Positions 25,788 through 33,952 of a stretch of 46,838 bases of DNA are shown one piece after another (position 1 is the stretch's first letter; each line of letters starts with the position of its first letter). The translations under genes and the position numbers were made by a program. Origin of the DNA: Terriglobia bacterium (lineage in GTDB: Bacteria; Acidobacteriota; Terriglobia; JAIQFV01); the NCBI GenBank assembly GCA_028716525.1, contig JAQUPQ010000032.1, positions 1 through 46,838 on the forward strand. Direction: 5' to 3'. The notes under the pieces were generated by a model that saw only the letters and a list, made by a program, of their open reading frames with translations, had not been told where the DNA came from and did no database searches.

Positions 25788-27110
25788 CTAGTCGGAGAGC
25801 CCCAACTGTTTCCGCAGTGAATCCACATCGGCTCTCCCGTCGTCTCGATTGCCGGACGGCGGCGCCAGATTCAAATAAAGTCCTTTCTTGGTGGCGATGT
25901 GAAACGCGCCGATATCCTTGCCCACAGTAGTATTGAGGCGGATTTCTCGAATCTCAGAAGCCGGAACCAGCTGCGGGGGTTCACCACCGCTGGGCGTGAA
26001 CGAAAGTGTTCCCGCATCCACGCTCAACAGTGCACCACATCCTTTTTCAAAATAGGTTTTGTCTCCCAATTGAGAATGGTCGTGGATCACCTTGATAGGC
26101 GCAGGAGCTGAATCCCCGCGAGTCACATTGGGACGGACTTTACGATAATTGTGAGGGGCGCTGTACGGGGCGGCCGGGGCTGCATAGCCGTATGCCGCGG
26201 ACTGGTCTGGAGAATTTCCGACCGGTCCGGGTTGGCCGTAGGGTTGTTGCTGACCATATCCAGGATTGCCTTGGGGTCCGCCGTAAGGCGCGGGTTGCCC
26301 GTAACCGGGATTTCCTTGGGGGGCACCATAGGGAGCGGGTTGACCGTAAGCCGGTTGCTGGCCGTATCCAGGATTGGCTTGAGGTTGGCCATAGGGCTGT
26401 GGTTGTCCATACCCGGGATTTCCCTGAGGCGCACCGTAAGGAGCGGGCTGTCCATAGGCCGGATTTCCTTGCGGGCCGCCGTTGGGCCCAGGCGCTCCAC
26501 CTCCATAAGGGTTGCTCGAAGGGTCCGGCTGTCCATAACCCGGCATGGAACCGTAACCACTGGGAGGAGCGGAGTATCCTGGATCACCCACCGGTGCGGA
26601 AGGATAGCCATAACCGCCGCCCGGAGGAGCCGCATAATTTCCCTGCGGCATGGCCTGCATTTGCTGAGCTCGAGCTGCGCGCGCCTGTTGAACTGCGGTC
26701 ATGACACCCGCGAAGATTGCGAGAGCCGTGTCGGCTTTTCCTCGGGTGACCACGGCCGGCGCTGCTCCGAGCACACGGGAGGAGACTTTGGGATCCAAGG
26801 ACTGAGCGGTTTGATTGAAGACCTTGGCCTGAGTAGTATCGCCGGCTTTTTCTGCCGCCGCGCCCATCGCCAAATAAACCGGGGCTTGCAGCAGAGGTTC
26901 GTTGGGAAACAACTCCAACCACCTGCGATAATCTCGGAGGGAAGCGGAATAGTTTCCTTCCAACTCTGAGGCGTGGGCGGATGCCAGGATTTGGTTTCCC
27001 ATATCCGGCTTGACCACGACGGAGAGGCGATTGTCAGCTGCCCACATTAAGCTCGCGCCAGCGAGCACTGTGAAAACCGCGATGAGTAAGATCTGCTTGT
27101 ACGCTTTCAT
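25788..27110 (-). CDS. Exported PYGQP-rich low-complexity protein with PH-like C-terminal domain
   Basis: 440 residues. Signal peptide ([19 protein letters not shown]), then a TPR-like helical part ([20 protein letters not shown] ... [16 protein letters not shown]). A ~170-residue low-complexity centre follows, built on units such as [15 protein letters not shown] and rich in Gly, Pro, Tyr and Gln. The C-terminal ~100 residues ([15 protein letters not shown] ... [13 protein letters not shown] ... [17 protein letters not shown]) look like a PH/GRAM-type beta barrel and helix. The ATG at 27110 has AGGAGG at ideal spacing. Y/G/Q/P-rich tracts in other proteins tend to self-associate; whether this one does is inference. 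It sits 58 bases behind the CHAT gene. Confidence 0.82.
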   Translation of the reverse strand: MKAYKQILLIAVFTVLAGASLMWAADNRLSVVVKPDMGNQILASAHASELEGNYSASLRDYRRWLELFPNEPLLQAPVYLAMGAAAEKAGDTTQAKVFNQTAQSLDPKVSSRVLGAAPAVVTRGKADTALAIFAGVMTAVQQARAARAQQMQAMPQGNYAAPPGGGYGYPSAPVGDPGYSAPPSGYGSMPGYGQPDPSSNPYGGGAPGPNGGPQGNPAYGQPAPYGAPQGNPGYGQPQPYGQPQANPGYGQQPAYGQPAPYGAPQGNPGYGQPAPYGGPQGNPGYGQQQPYGQPGPVGNSPDQSAAYGYAAPAAPYSAPHNYRKVRPNVTRGDSAPAPIKVIHDHSQLGDKTYFEKGCGALLSVDAGTLSFTPSGGEPPQLVPASEIREIRLNTTVGKDIGAFHIATKKGLYLNLAPPSGNRDDGRADVDSLRKQLGLSD

Positions 27111-27168
27111 GTGATTCCTCCTATACAACACGTTTGTGTAAGCCCCCCACAATTAGGGCGGCATGGAA

Positions 27169-30100
27169 CTAGTTGGCGCCCGTCACAATAAAAGGCGCCC
27201 AGAAAAACGGATGAGAAAATTCCTTGCGCACCGACAATGCGGATTCCCTCATGGCTTCCGCAGGCAGCCGGCCCGATTGCAAACCGCGATAGAAACCTTG
27301 CATCAGGAGCGCTGTGGATTCGTCGCTCACTTTCCACAAGCTCGAGACCACCGTATCGGCTCCCGCCAATAAAAAGGTGCGCGTCAGGCCGGTAACCTCG
27401 TCGCCCTGCTGCAGCTTTCCGAGGCCGGTCTCACAGGCGCTTAACACCACCAGGTGAGCCTGCAATTTCATCTCCGTCAATTCATACAGGGAAAGGCGCG
27501 AAGGCTGGTGCGGCGCCGGGCTGGTCAGTATGGCGCTGAATAAGGGCGATTGTTCATCAAGGATTCCGTGGGTTGCCAGATGCACCTCTTGATATCGGCG
27601 CAAGGCGGCCACAACTTGATCGTGTGTAAAATTCTTTTCGAAGGCATCAACGGCTTTCGGGTAGATCTTCGCGATTCCCGCGGCTTCTTTGAGCGTTCCG
27701 GGAAGCGGCGCCATTCCGTCCACGGAGGTGTTGCCCAGCGCCCCCAAAAAGAGATCGTCTTTCAATTTTTGTTGGACCGGGAGAAACTGCAGCGTGGCGG
27801 CGCTCGGCAGATAGCTGATGGAAAATCTTTCGACGAGCGGATGTCCGGCGGTGATCGGCAGAACCTGGAATGGCAAATAACTCAAGTAACCTGCCGGAAC
27901 AATTAATAGGTGATGGATGTCTCCCGGCAGTTTTTCAAGAACGGGACGGAGAACGGCGGCGGATACGCTCTCCAAGAGGGGATCCAAATCCGATCCGGAC
28001 TCCGGGTCGGCCAGCATGGACCGCAACTGCAGGAGATCCTGCCGAAGTTTTTTCGGATCGGCCTTCCAGGTGACCTGTTGAGTATCGGCGCGCGTGGCAA
28101 CGAATGCTGTAAGGGAATCGGTCAAAAGAGAATATTCCACCAGGGCCGTGGACGGCGGAAGATGCTTTTGAGTGTCCCCGAGCCCAGGCGAAGAAATTGA
28201 AACAGCCTGGCCGGCGCGAGAATTTTCCAAGGCGGCCTGTTGGCGCGCTAAAGTGAAACGGGATTCCAATTCCTGCAATTGATCCCGAAGCACTGAAGGG
28301 TCTCGCCCCGAGCCTCGAACAAACGCTTGCGCCTGAGGACTCAACTGCAAACGCAGACTGATGATTTGATTTTCCAGCATTCGCAGTTTGGCGACCTGAG
28401 GCGTCGCGTTCCCGGATTGAAGCCTTCGTCCCTGGAACATTTCCAGGAAGGTCCTGGCTTTGCTTCGTTCCAAATAATCCCAAGCTTCCGCTTTTCGGCC
28501 GCTCTGGGAAAGCAAGGCAATGAGTCTTTGATAAAGTTCCTGGACCCTGGAGTTATCCATAAAAGCCCGGCGCTGGTCTTCCTGGCTGAAACCCGTTCGA
28601 ATCTCTTCAAGCCGTGCAACGGCCTTCTTGTACTGGTCGATCGCGGCGGGGATATCTCCCTTGGATTCCGCTAATAAACCTTGCGTGAAGCGGACTCGCC
28701 ATTGGGCATCGGCAAATTCGGCGGCTTGAGCTTCCTGCTCGACCACCTTGAGATCCTGCGTCGCGAGCTGCTCGGCTTCGGGCAAGGAGCTCCCGGGCGC
28801 AGTCGCGAGGAATCGCGCATATTCCAATCGTGCCGTCATTTCCCAGTTGCGGTTCCGCTCGTCCCGGTAGGCCTGAACAGTCTCCTCATAGAGTCGTTTG
28901 GCTTCTGAGGGCTGTTCGCCCACGGATTTTTCCAGACGGGCCCACTGCAGCAGCACGTCGGCACGATCGAATTTGGCCGGGTTTTTGGGGTCCGTCTTAA
29001 GCGCCTGCTGCAAAATATCGCGTGCCGTGTCGGGATCGTCATCGAGTTCCGAGAGGCGGGCTTTTCCCAAAAGCGCTTGAGCGTAATGGCGGTCTTGATT
29101 GGCGCGCACCGACATTTCAGGAATGCCGTCGGTGAACCGGATCATCTCATCGTAGCAATGCCGCGCCTTCGAGATTTCCCGGACGTTGGTGTAGGCGTCG
29201 CCCAGGGACTCGAGCGTCTGGAGATAATAGGAATCTTGAACCGTCCTTTCGGATAAGCGTGCGGCCGGTGGGATGGATTTCTGCAGATTGAGCGCTTCTT
29301 CCAAGGAAGCAATTTCATGCGATGTGCTGTTGGCCGCGCGGTAGCTCACGGCCAGCGATTGCAGAGTTTCGATCTGCCCTGGAATGTTTGCCGTTTTGCG
29401 AAATTCTTCCAGACGGGCCAGGTCTTCGCGTAAGAGGCCATCGAAGTCTCCGGCCATGCGGCGACGCATTCGGATGGCGAGCTGGGCGAAAGGGGATACC
29501 GAGAAGGGCAAAGACGGGAATTCCTTGTCAATCCGTCCGGCCAGCGAAGTGGCGTCCTGGTAAGAGAGACTTTGCATGGAGGCCAGAACACAGGTCATCA
29601 ACTGGCTGGCCACTTCGTATGAAAAATCTTCGGCCTTGGGCTGTCCTTTCACCCGATCCAGGGCCTCGTGCACGAAGGACAGAACGTCGTCATATTTTTC
29701 AGTTTCAATGGCGACATCCGACTGTGCCAGCAGCGCTCTGGCTTGAAAATAGGGAGTCGCGGAACGGGCTTGCTGCTGAAACTGATCGAGATCGGCTCGG
29801 GCGGCACCCACCTTGTGCCCGGCCAGGTCAGCCCTGATCAAATCACTCCACAGATTGGCGGCATGATCCGACGTCGGATCATTCATTACCTTCTGGGCTT
29901 GTCGATACTGCTGAATTCCTTCATCGAGGCGCCCCAGGCTGACGAGATCTTGAGCGATGTATTGATAGGGAATGTAGAGCGTTGCGGTTTGCCCGGATCG
30001 TTGTTGAAGCTCTAATGCTTTTCGGGAAACCGCCAGGGCGGCGACGTAGTCCTCTTCGTGGTTTCGATAATAGATGTTTTGAGCATTGGCGTAGACGGCC

Positions 30101-30516
30101 GCACGCATGAAATCGCCACGCGACTCATACAATTCAATCAGAGCATCAAGCGCCCGATGCAAATTGACCCAATCGTCGGCGGTGGCGGTGGTGGCCTGTC
30201 CTTTGGCCATGACTGCGGAAAGAACCGAGGCGGCCCGCGCAATGCCGTATCCGACAAAGAGGCCGGCGTCCTGCTGCGGTTGGAATTTCAGCTGACTGAG
30301 AAGTTGTTGGCCGGCTTGGACGAGGGCGTCGTTGGAGGAAGTCTGATCTGCTTGGGCCCGTAGGGCTCCGCTGCAAAATATCAGAAGGGAAATCGCCAGG
30401 AGTGAAAAGCGAATCATTCGGCCTCTGGATTCCGGCCTCGGCCAGGCGAGCGGGAATCTCCCGGTCCAAGCCTCTGCCAAGCAATCCAAGAATTGAGGTG
30501 TGATTCGCTTCATCAT
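27169..30516 (-). CDS. Exported TPR-CHAT protein (caspase-fold peptidase)
   Basis: 1115 residues. A hydrophobic export signal lies at about residues 34-55 (MIRFSLLAISLLIFCSGALR); an ATG at 30417 would start right at it. The ATG at 30516 directly abuts the preceding stop (TAGATG), which favours coupling. Residues ~70-700 are helical TPR-type repeats (AAVYANAQNIYYRNHEED, ALGDAYTNVREISKARHCYD, LLAESKGDIPAAIDQYKKAV). The C-terminal CHAT domain (PF12770) has catalytic His in VHLATHGILDEQ (near 983) and Cys in VVLSACETGLGK (near 1028), then FLLAGADTVVSSLWKV. CHAT peptidases are clan CD relatives of separase and caspase. Most act in the cytoplasm, so an exported one is notable. Substrate unknown. 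Confidence 0.9.
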   Translation of the reverse strand: MMKRITPQFLDCLAEAWTGRFPLAWPRPESRGRMIRFSLLAISLLIFCSGALRAQADQTSSNDALVQAGQQLLSQLKFQPQQDAGLFVGYGIARAASVLSAVMAKGQATTATADDWVNLHRALDALIELYESRGDFMRAAVYANAQNIYYRNHEEDYVAALAVSRKALELQQRSGQTATLYIPYQYIAQDLVSLGRLDEGIQQYRQAQKVMNDPTSDHAANLWSDLIRADLAGHKVGAARADLDQFQQQARSATPYFQARALLAQSDVAIETEKYDDVLSFVHEALDRVKGQPKAEDFSYEVASQLMTCVLASMQSLSYQDATSLAGRIDKEFPSLPFSVSPFAQLAIRMRRRMAGDFDGLLREDLARLEEFRKTANIPGQIETLQSLAVSYRAANSTSHEIASLEEALNLQKSIPPAARLSERTVQDSYYLQTLESLGDAYTNVREISKARHCYDEMIRFTDGIPEMSVRANQDRHYAQALLGKARLSELDDDPDTARDILQQALKTDPKNPAKFDRADVLLQWARLEKSVGEQPSEAKRLYEETVQAYRDERNRNWEMTARLEYARFLATAPGSSLPEAEQLATQDLKVVEQEAQAAEFADAQWRVRFTQGLLAESKGDIPAAIDQYKKAVARLEEIRTGFSQEDQRRAFMDNSRVQELYQRLIALLSQSGRKAEAWDYLERSKARTFLEMFQGRRLQSGNATPQVAKLRMLENQIISLRLQLSPQAQAFVRGSGRDPSVLRDQLQELESRFTLARQQAALENSRAGQAVSISSPGLGDTQKHLPPSTALVEYSLLTDSLTAFVATRADTQQVTWKADPKKLRQDLLQLRSMLADPESGSDLDPLLESVSAAVLRPVLEKLPGDIHHLLIVPAGYLSYLPFQVLPITAGHPLVERFSISYLPSAATLQFLPVQQKLKDDLFLGALGNTSVDGMAPLPGTLKEAAGIAKIYPKAVDAFEKNFTHDQVVAALRRYQEVHLATHGILDEQSPLFSAILTSPAPHQPSRLSLYELTEMKLQAHLVVLSACETGLGKLQQGDEVTGLTRTFLLAGADTVVSSLWKVSDESTALLMQGFYRGLQSGRLPAEAMRESALSVRKEFSHPFFWAPFIVTGAN

Positions 30517-30918
30517 CTAGGCTGCCTTGCGTCCTGCCAGTTCGGCTTTCCAGATCTTGCCCCTCTTGATTCCCGAAACAACATTTCCGGTCAGATCGGC
30601 GATTTGCAGGGCGTTGAATGCCGTTCCTGCAACGGCTCCCATGGCCGGCGTGGTGAGCGTCGCCGGCATGGCGGCGGCTGCGCCGTTAGGTCGCGCAAAG
30701 GAGAAGTAATACTTCTTCCCGTTGATGGTCGCCTTAAATGCCGCGTTCATGCTGTACCAGGGCCAGCGGAGATCGTGGACTTCTCCCAAAGGAACTTGAA
30801 AGAGACATCCTTCCTCTGTGCTGAACGACAAAGTCTGGTCGGCAAGCACCAACACTCCGGGCATATTGGTTAGGCCGCGGCGTTGCCAGACAATCGCCTG
30901 TAAAATTGGAGTCGGCAC
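30517..30918 (-). CDS. Small PH/GRAM-like protein 1
   Basis: 133 residues, no signal peptide. The order resembles a bacterial PH/GRAM fold: a start strand (PGVLVLADQTLSFST), then GCLFQVPLGEVHDLRWPWY, then KATINGKKYYFSFARPN, and a C-terminal helix after a Gly/Ala/Thr-rich linker. It shares the motif [LI]xWPWY and the following YYFSF strand with the next upstream gene, so the two are paralogues. Start GTG at 30918 with AAAGGAA five bases upstream. Its stop abuts the CHAT start. PH-like domains bind lipids or proteins; no ligand can be inferred. Confidence 0.78.
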   Translation of the reverse strand: MPTPILQAIVWQRRGLTNMPGVLVLADQTLSFSTEEGCLFQVPLGEVHDLRWPWYSMNAAFKATINGKKYYFSFARPNGAAAAMPATLTTPAMGAVAGTAFNALQIADLTGNVVSGIKRGKIWKAELAGRKAA

Positions 30919-30950
30919 AATTTCCTTTCCTTAAATCCGCGATTTCTGTT

Positions 30951-31253
30951 TCACACTACACTTGCTGTTATGGCTCGCTTCCACCGGCGTCCCTTCCGCA
31001 CTCCCTGCCACCAGGAGTACAGAGAATTGTTTGTATGAAGAAACGAAATGAAGTATCGACGTTCTCCCACATGAGCCCAGAATTGGCATCCAAAGCCGTA
31101 CCAGGGCCAGGAGATTCGGAGCTCTGCCGTCGGTGCCTCGAACTCCACTCGATTTTCCAGATCGAATCGAAGCCGGTTGTCCTGAAGCCGCAAGATTCCG
31201 CGTTGGGGGTTAAACCCGCGTCCTGTCCAGACAGGCGTTTCGAGTTCCGGCAT
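30951..31253 (-). CDS. Small PH/GRAM-like protein 2
   Basis: About 100 residues. Paralogue of the gene at 30517: VWTGRGFNPQRGILRLQDNRLRF, FEAPTAELRISWPWYGF and RRYFISFLHTN match its blocks, and a basic tail ends it (GVRKGRRWKR). The ATG at 31253 was chosen because AAGGTGG, formed partly by the stop of the Sel1 gene, lies five bases upstream; a longer frame to 31310 would overlap that gene. No export signal, so it is presumably cytoplasmic or membrane-peripheral. Function unknown. Confidence 0.75.
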   Translation of the reverse strand: MPELETPVWTGRGFNPQRGILRLQDNRLRFDLENRVEFEAPTAELRISWPWYGFGCQFWAHVGERRYFISFLHTNNSLYSWWQGVRKGRRWKRAITASVV

Positions 31254-31263
31254 AGCGGCCACC

Positions 31264-31851
31264 TTAGTTGGAGGGCTTCCAGTTCTTGGCGGATTGTTGG
31301 GCCTGAGCAATCTGATCCGGCGTAAGCGACTTGCTCAAAATATCGCGATTCTTAGCACCCGCATCACCGGCCAAGATGAACCACTTTTGGGCTTCGACCA
31401 TGTTTTGCGTTATTCCCTGGCCATTGGCATACATGACCCCCAAATTGACCTTGGCGCTTGCCAGGTCATGATTGGCGGCTTTTTGATACCAATTGAACGC
31501 GTCCGTGTCGCTTTTGGTCACGCCTTGGCCCTTGTCGTAAAGTTGGCCCAGATCGAACATGGCGTCTTTGTCGCCGCCGTCGGCTGCCTTGCGATACCAC
31601 TGGGCGGCCTGGGCATAGTCCGCCGGACCCCCTTCACCTTTTTCATTCATCAACCCCAAGTTGAAGGCCGCCCCACTATTCCCATCGTTGGCGAGTTTGA
31701 GGAAGGCCGCACGGGCCTCGACATAGTGGCCGGAGTTATAGAGGTCCATGGCTTTCTGGCCCTCATCGCCCCCGCCAAACAGCTTGTAAACACGATAGCC
31801 CACTCCGGCGAGGATGATAAGGCTTAGACAGATACTGAGAATCTTCTTCAT
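31264..31851 (-). CDS. Membrane-anchored Sel1-repeat protein
   Basis: 195 residues. An N-terminal hydrophobic segment (ILSICLSLIILAGVGYRVY) without a clear cleavage site suggests a membrane anchor. Three to four Sel1-like repeats follow (GAAFNLGLMNEKGEGGPADYAQAAQWYRKAA in two parts, DAMFDLGQLYDKGQGV, SAKVNLGVMYANGQGI). Sel1 repeats are scaffolds for protein binding. The ATG at 31851 has GGAG seven bases upstream. It sits 39 bases behind the DUF3592 gene and 10 bases before the small PH-like gene. Confidence 0.85.
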   Translation of the reverse strand: MKKILSICLSLIILAGVGYRVYKLFGGGDEGQKAMDLYNSGHYVEARAAFLKLANDGNSGAAFNLGLMNEKGEGGPADYAQAAQWYRKAADGGDKDAMFDLGQLYDKGQGVTKSDTDAFNWYQKAANHDLASAKVNLGVMYANGQGITQNMVEAQKWFILAGDAGAKNRDILSKSLTPDQIAQAQQSAKNWKPSN

Positions 31852-31890
31852 AAGGCTTCTCCATCCAGCACAAAGAAATTTCCAAGAACA

Positions 31891-32325
31891 TTAATGAGCG
31901 ACCAAAAACGACATAATGCCGATAACCGCGAAGACGCCTCCGACGATAGGCAGCAAAACGAGGGCGCCCGACATTTTGCGTTCCAACACAGCGGAGCCCG
32001 GTTTTTGGGGATCATAGAAAACACTGACGGCAGCTCCTGCGGGATACCGCTCAGCCGTTTTGCGAGCGGCAGCGCGGTTTCCGGAGGCGGCATTGCCGAA
32101 CGTGATGCGATTTCCTCGAAGGGAATTTCCCCCGACAACATATTCGTAGACCACCCGAGCTTCTTCAGCCCACTCGCCGTCGCTCCCACGGTAGCGGTTT
32201 ACGTCGGAAGCAATCACGCGACCCTGTGCTGACGGCCACTGCATGGCGGCCTGTGATTTCTTCTTAAGAAAGTACCATCCAGCGCACAACAGCAATCCAA
32301 CAAGAATGAAAAGCAAACCTGTCAT
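31891..32325 (-). CDS. DUF3592-family membrane protein
   Basis: 144 residues with two membrane segments, one at each end (LLFILVGLLLCAGWYFL and ALVLLPIVGGVFAVIGIMSFLV). Between them is the extracytoplasmic beta-rich DUF3592 part (GRVIASDVNRYRGSD ... YEYVVGGNSLRGNRI ... RYPAGAAVSVFYDPQKPGSAVLE). The YxPxxPxxAVLE ending is a family hallmark. The ATG at 32325 has GGAGG six bases upstream. A damaged copy of its 5' end is at 33775-33872. Function of the family is unknown. Confidence 0.88.
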   Translation of the reverse strand: MTGLLFILVGLLLCAGWYFLKKKSQAAMQWPSAQGRVIASDVNRYRGSDGEWAEEARVVYEYVVGGNSLRGNRITFGNAASGNRAAARKTAERYPAGAAVSVFYDPQKPGSAVLERKMSGALVLLPIVGGVFAVIGIMSFLVAH

Positions 32326-32344
32326 GATTTCCTCCAAAAAGGTG

Positions 32345-32398
32345 GGGTGTGGTCCGGGTTGTGCAAAAAAAACTTAAATTTCGCTCCCGACCACACCC
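32345..32398 (-). promoter_or_regulatory. Intergenic stem-loop between repeat protein 1 and DUF3592
   Basis: Arms GGGTGTGGTC (32345-32354) and GACCACACCC (32389-32398) pair perfectly over 10 bases. The 34-base loop contains eight T on the minus strand, and a second run of five T follows the stem before the DUF3592 ribosome site. It may be a leaky terminator or an mRNA end stabiliser. A counterpart lies after repeat protein 2. Confidence 0.6.
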
Positions 32399-32407
32399 GC
32401 CCGAGAT

Positions 32408-33430
32408 TTATCGAAAATTCGGATGCTGGGCCTTGTACTGTTGATTCAGGCTCACCAGCTGCTCATAGGTCGCACCCGTCGATGCCACCTGTTGGTCCCA
32501 ATAACGCATTTCCCCACTGTTGGGGTTGCGGCGAAAAACGGCCATGTAAGATCGGCTAATGGTTCCTTGTCGTTCAGCGGCGTTGGATCTCAAATACGTC
32601 TGATGACTTGCTAACAGGTTGTTGATATTGGCAACTCGCGAGTCACTTGCTGGAAGTCCATTCCAGTAAGCCAATTCGGCGGGGGAAGGAGCGCGGCCGA
32701 AGGCTCTTTCGTAAGATGTCGTGATCATACCCGATCGGTTGGCAACTGGCGGGGTAATAGGTCTGTAGGGCTGTTGAACTGGCGGAGTAATTGGTCTGTA
32801 TGGTTGTTGGGGGGCCGGAGCTGGCGTGTTGGGCCCGGTCTGAACCCATTTGCCGGGAAATTGAACCACCGTTGTACCAGTTGACTGTACACCGCGGAAG
32901 TTTCCACCGCCTTGAGCCACTACATTGCCACCACCTTGGGCGACCACATTGCCGCCCCCCTGAGCGACCACGTTAGAGGCAGCCACGATATTGCCTCCTC
33001 CTTGAGCCACCACATTGCCACCGCCTTGGGCGACAACGTACCCACCGTCGATTCCGAACAGGACACCGCTCGGATTCTTGACTGCAATATAGGCATGGTT
33101 ATCGCGTCCCATGAACACAGACAGACTCACCCCCTGCCGTGACATCAATTGCAGATAGGCATGAAGGTTACTTTCCAACTGAGGGGCTGTGGTCCATGTT
33201 CCATAGTTTGAAGGGTCACAGTCGCCCGAAGTGCCGATGCCGCCGGTGGGCCGGTTGAACCCAGCGGTCAGATTCCACAGAGCCCAACTGATAAATGGAC
33301 TGCTGCAAGGGTTGTTGGTATAAAAGTTTCGATCCTTTTGACTCATTCCCCAATCGGCGTTCATGGGGACAGTCAAAACCAAGGCCAGAACGGTAGCGGC
33401 GCAAAGCAGAATCAACTTCGATTTAATCAT
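32408..33430 (-). CDS. Exported octapeptide-repeat protein 1 (paralogue family, DUF4214-like C-terminus)
   Basis: 340 residues. Signal peptide (LILLCAATVLALVLTVPMNA). An N-terminal ~95-residue domain has two cysteines (NPCSSPFISW, GDCDPSNYG). Then five copies of an eight-residue unit VVAQGGGN follow, with one shorter break (IVAASN), and after them a VVQFPGKWVQ strand and a Pro-rich linker (QQPYRPITPPV twice). The C-terminal ~110 residues carry two SYxxxFxRxPxxxExxYW units like DUF4214 (SYERAFGRAP, SYMAVFRRNPNSGEMRYW). The ATG at 33430 has AAGGAG seven bases upstream. The short repeats would suit a narrow beta solenoid. Function unknown. Confidence 0.85.
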   Translation of the reverse strand: MIKSKLILLCAATVLALVLTVPMNADWGMSQKDRNFYTNNPCSSPFISWALWNLTAGFNRPTGGIGTSGDCDPSNYGTWTTAPQLESNLHAYLQLMSRQGVSLSVFMGRDNHAYIAVKNPSGVLFGIDGGYVVAQGGGNVVAQGGGNIVAASNVVAQGGGNVVAQGGGNVVAQGGGNFRGVQSTGTTVVQFPGKWVQTGPNTPAPAPQQPYRPITPPVQQPYRPITPPVANRSGMITTSYERAFGRAPSPAELAYWNGLPASDSRVANINNLLASHQTYLRSNAAERQGTISRSYMAVFRRNPNSGEMRYWDQQVASTGATYEQLVSLNQQYKAQHPNFR

Positions 33431-33774
33431 GGTGGGTCTCCTTTTTCTTGGGTTCACGTTTGAATCCCCGAACGAATTCCGGGGAAGCACGAATTGCAAT
33501 CCAGACGTCCAGCAGCAATTCAGAATTCTCCAGGGTCCGCGCACCAATATTGAATGGGTGAGCTGCCAAGTTCTTTTCTCGTGGTGTTCCGACATAGACT
33601 CGACCCAGTCCTGAATTTCATTGAAAAGGTGCAGATCCGTGGGTGTTCATCCATGTAACGCGTAATGTGGACCCAAAAACTCTCATTTATTTAATAATTG
33701 TTCCGGTGACCAGTCTTGCGGACGGACAAGATCGCCAAGCCCCGTCAGGGGCGGAAGCCATCACACGACCCGGA

Positions 33775-33872
33775 GCTGACGGTCACTGCATGGCGGCCTG
33801 TGATTTCTTTTTAAGAAAATATCAGCTGGCGTATAACAGCAATCCAACCAGATTAAAAAGCAAACCTGTCAT
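33775..33872 (-). pseudogene. 5' fragment of a DUF3592 gene with in-frame stops
   Basis: Reading from the ATG at 33872 gives MTGLLFNLVGLLLYAS, a stop where the intact gene has Trp, then YFLKKKSQAAMQ and a second Trp-to-stop change. It matches the first ~36 codons of the gene at 31891-32325, including its GGAGG ribosome site. Homology ends near 33775 at a dispersed-repeat remnant. The fragment shows that a past duplication took the repeat-protein gene together with the start of the next gene. Confidence 0.85.
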
Positions 33873-33889
33873 GATTTCCTCCAAAAAGT

Positions 33890-33944
33890 GGGGTGTGGTC
33901 CGGATTGTGCAAAAACATCTTAAATTTTGCTCCCGCCACACCCC
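33890..33944 (-). promoter_or_regulatory. Intergenic stem-loop after repeat protein 2
   Basis: Arms GGGGTGTGG (33890-33898) and CCACACCCC (33936-33944), loop 37 bases. It is the paralogue of the structure at 32345-32398; the arms have changed but the pairing is kept. Confidence 0.55.
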
Positions 33945-33952
33945 TTCGAGAT

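Larger units (their letters stand above)
33431..33952. other. Intergenic region between repeat proteins 2 and 1
   Basis: 522 bases with three parts: a leader (33431-33700) homologous to 35009-35280; a short dispersed-repeat remnant (about 33715-33770, with CCAAGCCCCGTCAGGGGCG); and the DUF3592 pseudogene fragment followed by a stem-loop (33890-33944). Confidence 0.6.

Noticed and set aside
26151-26969. 272-codon plus-strand frame
   Set aside because: Antisense of the PYGQP repeat tract, where Gly/Pro/Gln codons give an open opposite frame.
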